From: Candidatus Multivorans thiocomprendens
GTDB lineage: Bacteria > Acidobacteriota > Thermoanaerobaculia > Multivoradales > Multivoraceae
Assembly: GCA_027493375.1 (NCBI GenBank)
Contig: JAPVWO010000074.1
Span: forward strand, 1 to 32,500
Length of the DNA: 32,500 nucleotides
Direction: 5' to 3'
The notes beneath the pieces were generated by a model. It was given only the letters and a program-made list of their open reading frames with translations, ran no database searches and had not been told where the DNA came from. Position 1 is the stretch's first letter. Every line of letters begins with the position of its first letter. Below are positions 29,870 to 32,500 of the stretch, in pieces. A program made the translations under genes and the position numbers.

Positions 29870-30604
29870 ATGACCGCAACCGGCCCACCCGCACGAAGAA
29901 GACTGCCCAACTGTTTCTACGGATCAGCGGCGCAAAACGTCTGTCGACTGGCGCGGCGTTTCCTGACCTTCGCCATCGGGCTGCTCCTGCCACGGCCCTG
30001 TCTCGCCTGCTCGGCCCCGGCCGAACGGGAGTTCGGGTTGTGCAAGCCGTGCCGGCGGCTGCTCGACTCTCTGCCCCGGGGCGCGGCCCGTGCAGACCGG
30101 CTGGAAGGCTGCGACGGTCTCTTCTGGCTCTGGGCCTACCACCCGCCGTTCGACCAGGTCATCCTCGGCCTGAAGCACCGCCGTCTCGACTACCTGGGCC
30201 TCCACATCGCCGGCGAGGCGAGTGCCCGGCGGGGAATCGAACTGCGCCGTGCCGAGGTTGTCGTACCCATGCCCATGCACTGGCGACGGCGGCTCGCTCG
30301 CGGCCGCAACCACGCCGAGTCGATCGCCCGGCCGCTCGCAAGCCGTCTCGGGCGACCGCTGTCGCCGGCGCTCCGAAGGCGGAACCTGGGGCGTCCCCAG
30401 GTCGGCCGCGGCCGCCGGCAACGGCTGGTGAATCCGGGAATCGCCTTCATCTGCCGCAAGCCCGCCGCAGTACGGGACCGCGTCGTGCTCCTGGTCGACG
30501 ACGTCGTGACCACCGGTGCAACCGCCGGCAGGGCCGCCCGTACTCTCAAGGCGGCAGGCGCCGCGAAGGTCATCGTCTTCGCCGCGGCCCGCACGCTCAC
30601 CTGA
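29870..30604 (+). CDS. comF: ComF-family phosphoribosyltransferase-like protein
   Basis: ComF proteins are linked to natural DNA uptake and combine a zinc finger with a phosphoribosyltransferase fold. The 244-residue product has the cysteine pairs CLAC and LCKPC (about residues 44-60), YHPPFDQVILGLKHRRLDYLG, the VVPMPMHWRRRLARGRNHAE segment, and the PRPP-binding loop VVLLVDDVVTTGAT. The length is typical. The first 25 residues before LCLAC are less conserved in the family, so a slightly later start is possible. It is divergent from the barrel gene and 27 bases before the next gene. Confidence 0.9.
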   Translation: MTATGPPARRRLPNCFYGSAAQNVCRLARRFLTFAIGLLLPRPCLACSAPAEREFGLCKPCRRLLDSLPRGAARADRLEGCDGLFWLWAYHPPFDQVILGLKHRRLDYLGLHIAGEASARRGIELRRAEVVVPMPMHWRRRLARGRNHAESIARPLASRLGRPLSPALRRRNLGRPQVGRGRRQRLVNPGIAFICRKPAAVRDRVVLLVDDVVTTGATAGRAARTLKAAGAAKVIVFAAARTLT

Positions 30605-30615
30605 CCGCCGTCCGC

Positions 30616-30621
30616 TATAGT
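30616..30621 (+). promoter_or_regulatory. -10-like box of the large outer-membrane protein gene
   Basis: TATAGT ends ten bases before ATG 30632, predicting a start about 4 bases from the ATG. No Shine-Dalgarno sequence lies between. No clear -35 is seen. Confidence 0.4.
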
Positions 30622-30631
30622 GATTCCCAAC

Positions 30632-32500
30632 ATGACCTGCCGGATGCATCCCGGCGACTCCCGGTCGACCGCTGTGCGAGTGTGCATGCTCTCCGCCGGA
30701 GTCCTGGCGCCCGTCGCCGCCATCGCCCTCCTGGGCGCCGCCCCGCTCCAGGCCGGGCTCGACCTGCCGAGCCTGGGCGATCCACTGGCCGGGCGGCTGG
30801 TCGGCCGGGTCCACGCCGGCAAGGCGGCCCTTCCCGCCGCCCGCGTGTACGTCTACGACGTCGCCGATCGCAGCAAGCGCGGGACGACGACCGACCGCTT
30901 CGGCCGCTACGCCTTCCAGCCCCTGCCGGCCGGCGTCTACCGCGTGATTGCTCACCGGCCGGGCTTCGTGCCCGCGGTGGCCGAACTCGTGCGCACGACG
31001 GGCGAGTCGGTGCAGTCGCTCGACTTCGAGCTGGGCGCCCGCGACCGCCGGCCCGCAGCCGAGAAGACGGGCGCCGGCGAGGAGGACTTCTGGTCCGTCC
31101 GGCAACGCATTCCGAGCGACGTCCTGCGCCAGATCCAGATCGCGGAAGCGATCGCGGACGATCAGGAGTGGGCGCTCGAGTCGGCGGTCCAGCGCGAGCG
31201 GTTCGAGGCTGAACTGCGGACTTTGTCGGGCATCGAAGACGCGGGCGGCGACGCCGGCGCCCGGGTTCTCGGCAACCAGTTCGATTTCCGCAGCCGGTTC
31301 GGCGAGACCCAGCTCGCCCTGCGCTCCGACCTGCGCGAGTTCGAGCGCCAGGTGTTCAACGAAGATCACCAGCAGCTCGGCGACAGCCAGGCCTTCGCCC
31401 TCGACGTGAACCACCGGGGCTCGAACGTCCGGATCACGTCGCAGCGACACCGCTTCCACGGCGGCGAGTTCCATGGCGGCGGGGCCGCGGCCTGGGACGA
31501 CTGGGGCCCGACCCCGTTCGCCGGCCTCGAAAGCTACGGCCTGCGGGTCGAACAGGCGGCCGGCGCCGGCGACGCCCACTTCGAGGCCCGATACACCGCC
31601 GACCAGAACTTCCACCACGGTTTCGGCGACCTCTACGCCGGCCAGAGCGGTCTGCACAGCCTGGCGCTGGCGTCCATCGACTCACCGATGTCCTCGACGA
31701 CCCTGGAGTTCCGGGGCGGCTACGAGCGGCAGATCACCGCCAACGCCTCGCTCGAAGCCGGACTCACCTACCGCGAGCGGCAGGCCTACGGTAGCGGCCG
31801 GTTCTCGACCTGGGGCGAGGATCCCCACCAGCGCTTCGACGTCTTCAGCCAGGGCAACTGGGAAGTCCAGCCCACGGTCGTTCTCGAGTACGGCATGTTC
31901 AGCACGCTGAGCGACGGCAATGTCTCCTTCACGCCCCGCGCCGGCTTCGTCGTCGAACTGGGCTCCAACTGGCTGGCCGCGGTCTCGGCCAGCGAGAGGG
32001 TCGACTCGGAACACCTCCTCTTCCGCGATTTCCTGCAGGTGCAGTACCACGACGACGACGCCTGCACCGCCACGTTCGAGCACTGCTACCGGATCGAGCT
32101 CAGCCGGCGGCTCGGCGCCACCGACGACAGCCGCCGCGTCGAGTTCGGCATAACGGAGCGCCAGTTCGCGGACAGCGTCCGGCTCTACTTCAGCCGCGAC
32201 ATCTTCGAACGGCTGGAGAGCCTGCTGCTGCTCGACGGCGACCAGGTCGCCGAACTCCATTTCGGGCTGCAGCAGCGCCTGGGCGAGAAGATCCTGACCC
32301 GGATCAGCACCTCGGCCGCCTCGGGCGGCGGCGGTCTGCTCCGCGCCATCGACGGTAGCGGCAACAACCTCGAGAACCAGGTCCGCTACGTGATCGCCAG
32401 TGTCGACACCCAGTTCGAACGCAGTTCAACTGGCGTCCTGCTCGCCTTCCGCCGGGTGGACCAGGAACTGTCGCCCGTCGCCCGGGACGCCCGGTTCCCG
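30632..32500 (+). CDS. large outer-membrane protein with N-terminal carboxypeptidase-regulatory-like domain, partial
   Basis: The frame runs open for 623 codons to the window edge. After a signal region (CMLSAGVLAPVAAIALLGAA) comes a carboxypeptidase-regulatory-like Ig domain: GRLVGRVHAGKAALPAARVY, then TTTDRFGRYAFQPLPAGVYR and HRPGFVPAVAEL. A helical linker follows (about 150-205), then a long series of amphipathic strands typical of an outer-membrane barrel, e.g. YGLRVEQAAGAGDAHFEARY, TTLEFRGGYERQITANASLE and VLEYGMFSTLSDGNVSFTP. The layout resembles TonB-dependent or Oar-like transporters, but no plug domain or TonB box is evident in the visible part. The C-terminus lies outside the window. 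Confidence 0.75.
   Translation, partial: MTCRMHPGDSRSTAVRVCMLSAGVLAPVAAIALLGAAPLQAGLDLPSLGDPLAGRLVGRVHAGKAALPAARVYVYDVADRSKRGTTTDRFGRYAFQPLPAGVYRVIAHRPGFVPAVAELVRTTGESVQSLDFELGARDRRPAAEKTGAGEEDFWSVRQRIPSDVLRQIQIAEAIADDQEWALESAVQRERFEAELRTLSGIEDAGGDAGARVLGNQFDFRSRFGETQLALRSDLREFERQVFNEDHQQLGDSQAFALDVNHRGSNVRITSQRHRFHGGEFHGGGAAAWDDWGPTPFAGLESYGLRVEQAAGAGDAHFEARYTADQNFHHGFGDLYAGQSGLHSLALASIDSPMSSTTLEFRGGYERQITANASLEAGLTYRERQAYGSGRFSTWGEDPHQRFDVFSQGNWEVQPTVVLEYGMFSTLSDGNVSFTPRAGFVVELGSNWLAAVSASERVDSEHLLFRDFLQVQYHDDDACTATFEHCYRIELSRRLGATDDSRRVEFGITERQFADSVRLYFSRDIFERLESLLLLDGDQVAELHFGLQQRLGEKILTRISTSAASGGGGLLRAIDGSGNNLENQVRYVIASVDTQFERSSTGVLLAFRRVDQELSPVARDARFP

Overview
The window is a very GC-rich stretch of chromosome from a Gram-negative bacterium. 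An envelope with an outer membrane is shown by a LolA-type carrier, several predicted lipoproteins, an outer-membrane beta-barrel and the start of a large barrel protein with an N-terminal carboxypeptidase-regulatory-like domain. The gene mix (PKD/Ig-like lipoproteins, DsbA fused to a SurA-like segment, tgt-yajC-secD-secF, a selC gene, many short GC-rich intergenic palindromes) fits an uncultured acidobacterium-like lineage best. That placement is inference; no rRNA gene is present to fix it. No phage, transposase, integrase or CRISPR array was seen.

Layout. 1-1007 (+): end of a cytochrome c maturation operon (probable ccmH tail, ccmI). 1078-6177 (-): aroK behind a 38-residue membrane peptide; accB-accC-thiE in 4-base overlaps; a small TPR protein; two tandem paralogous PKD/Ig-like secreted proteins. 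6178-6619: gene-free stretch with inverted repeats and hairpins. 6620-13922 (-): lolA-tgt-yajC-secD-secF-rsh, i.e. lipoprotein transport, queuosine tRNA modification, the Sec auxiliary complex and the stringent-response enzyme. 13970-15163 (+): SAMHD1-like HD phosphohydrolase. 15133-24397 (-): an asparagine-synthetase-like enzyme, a radical SAM enzyme, a flavin halogenase-like oxidoreductase, tmk, holB, a DsbA-like protein, an iodotyrosine-deiodinase-like flavoprotein, manC and trmB. 24478-28024 (+): a putative lipoprotein, a GspF/PilC platform protein, moeA and an FmdB-type zinc ribbon. 28280-29136 (-): tRNA-Sec(UCA) and tRNA-Ala(GGC) flanking a plus-strand lipoprotein gene. 29252-32500: an outer-membrane barrel (-), comF (+) and the truncated large outer-membrane protein (+).

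Three cross-cutting observations stand out. First, ccmI, tgt and trmB can only be read in full if they start at CTG, and each CTG overlaps the upstream stop as CTGA. Second, six genes have a -10-like box so close to the start codon that the transcript would be nearly leaderless; one (moeA) also has a good -35. Third, gene gaps hold a family of short palindromes (7-bp GC stem, 4-base loop) plus two inverted-repeat pairs of about 27 and 34 bases, and one such repeat appears to have entered the N-terminus of the deiodinase-like gene.

The most promising candidate for an undescribed system is the minus-strand group at 16927-24397. It combines an AsnB-like adenylating enzyme without a glutaminase cysteine, a radical SAM enzyme, a halogenase-like flavoprotein and a dehalogenase-like flavoprotein, interleaved with housekeeping tmk and holB. 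Whether these act in one pathway is a hypothesis.
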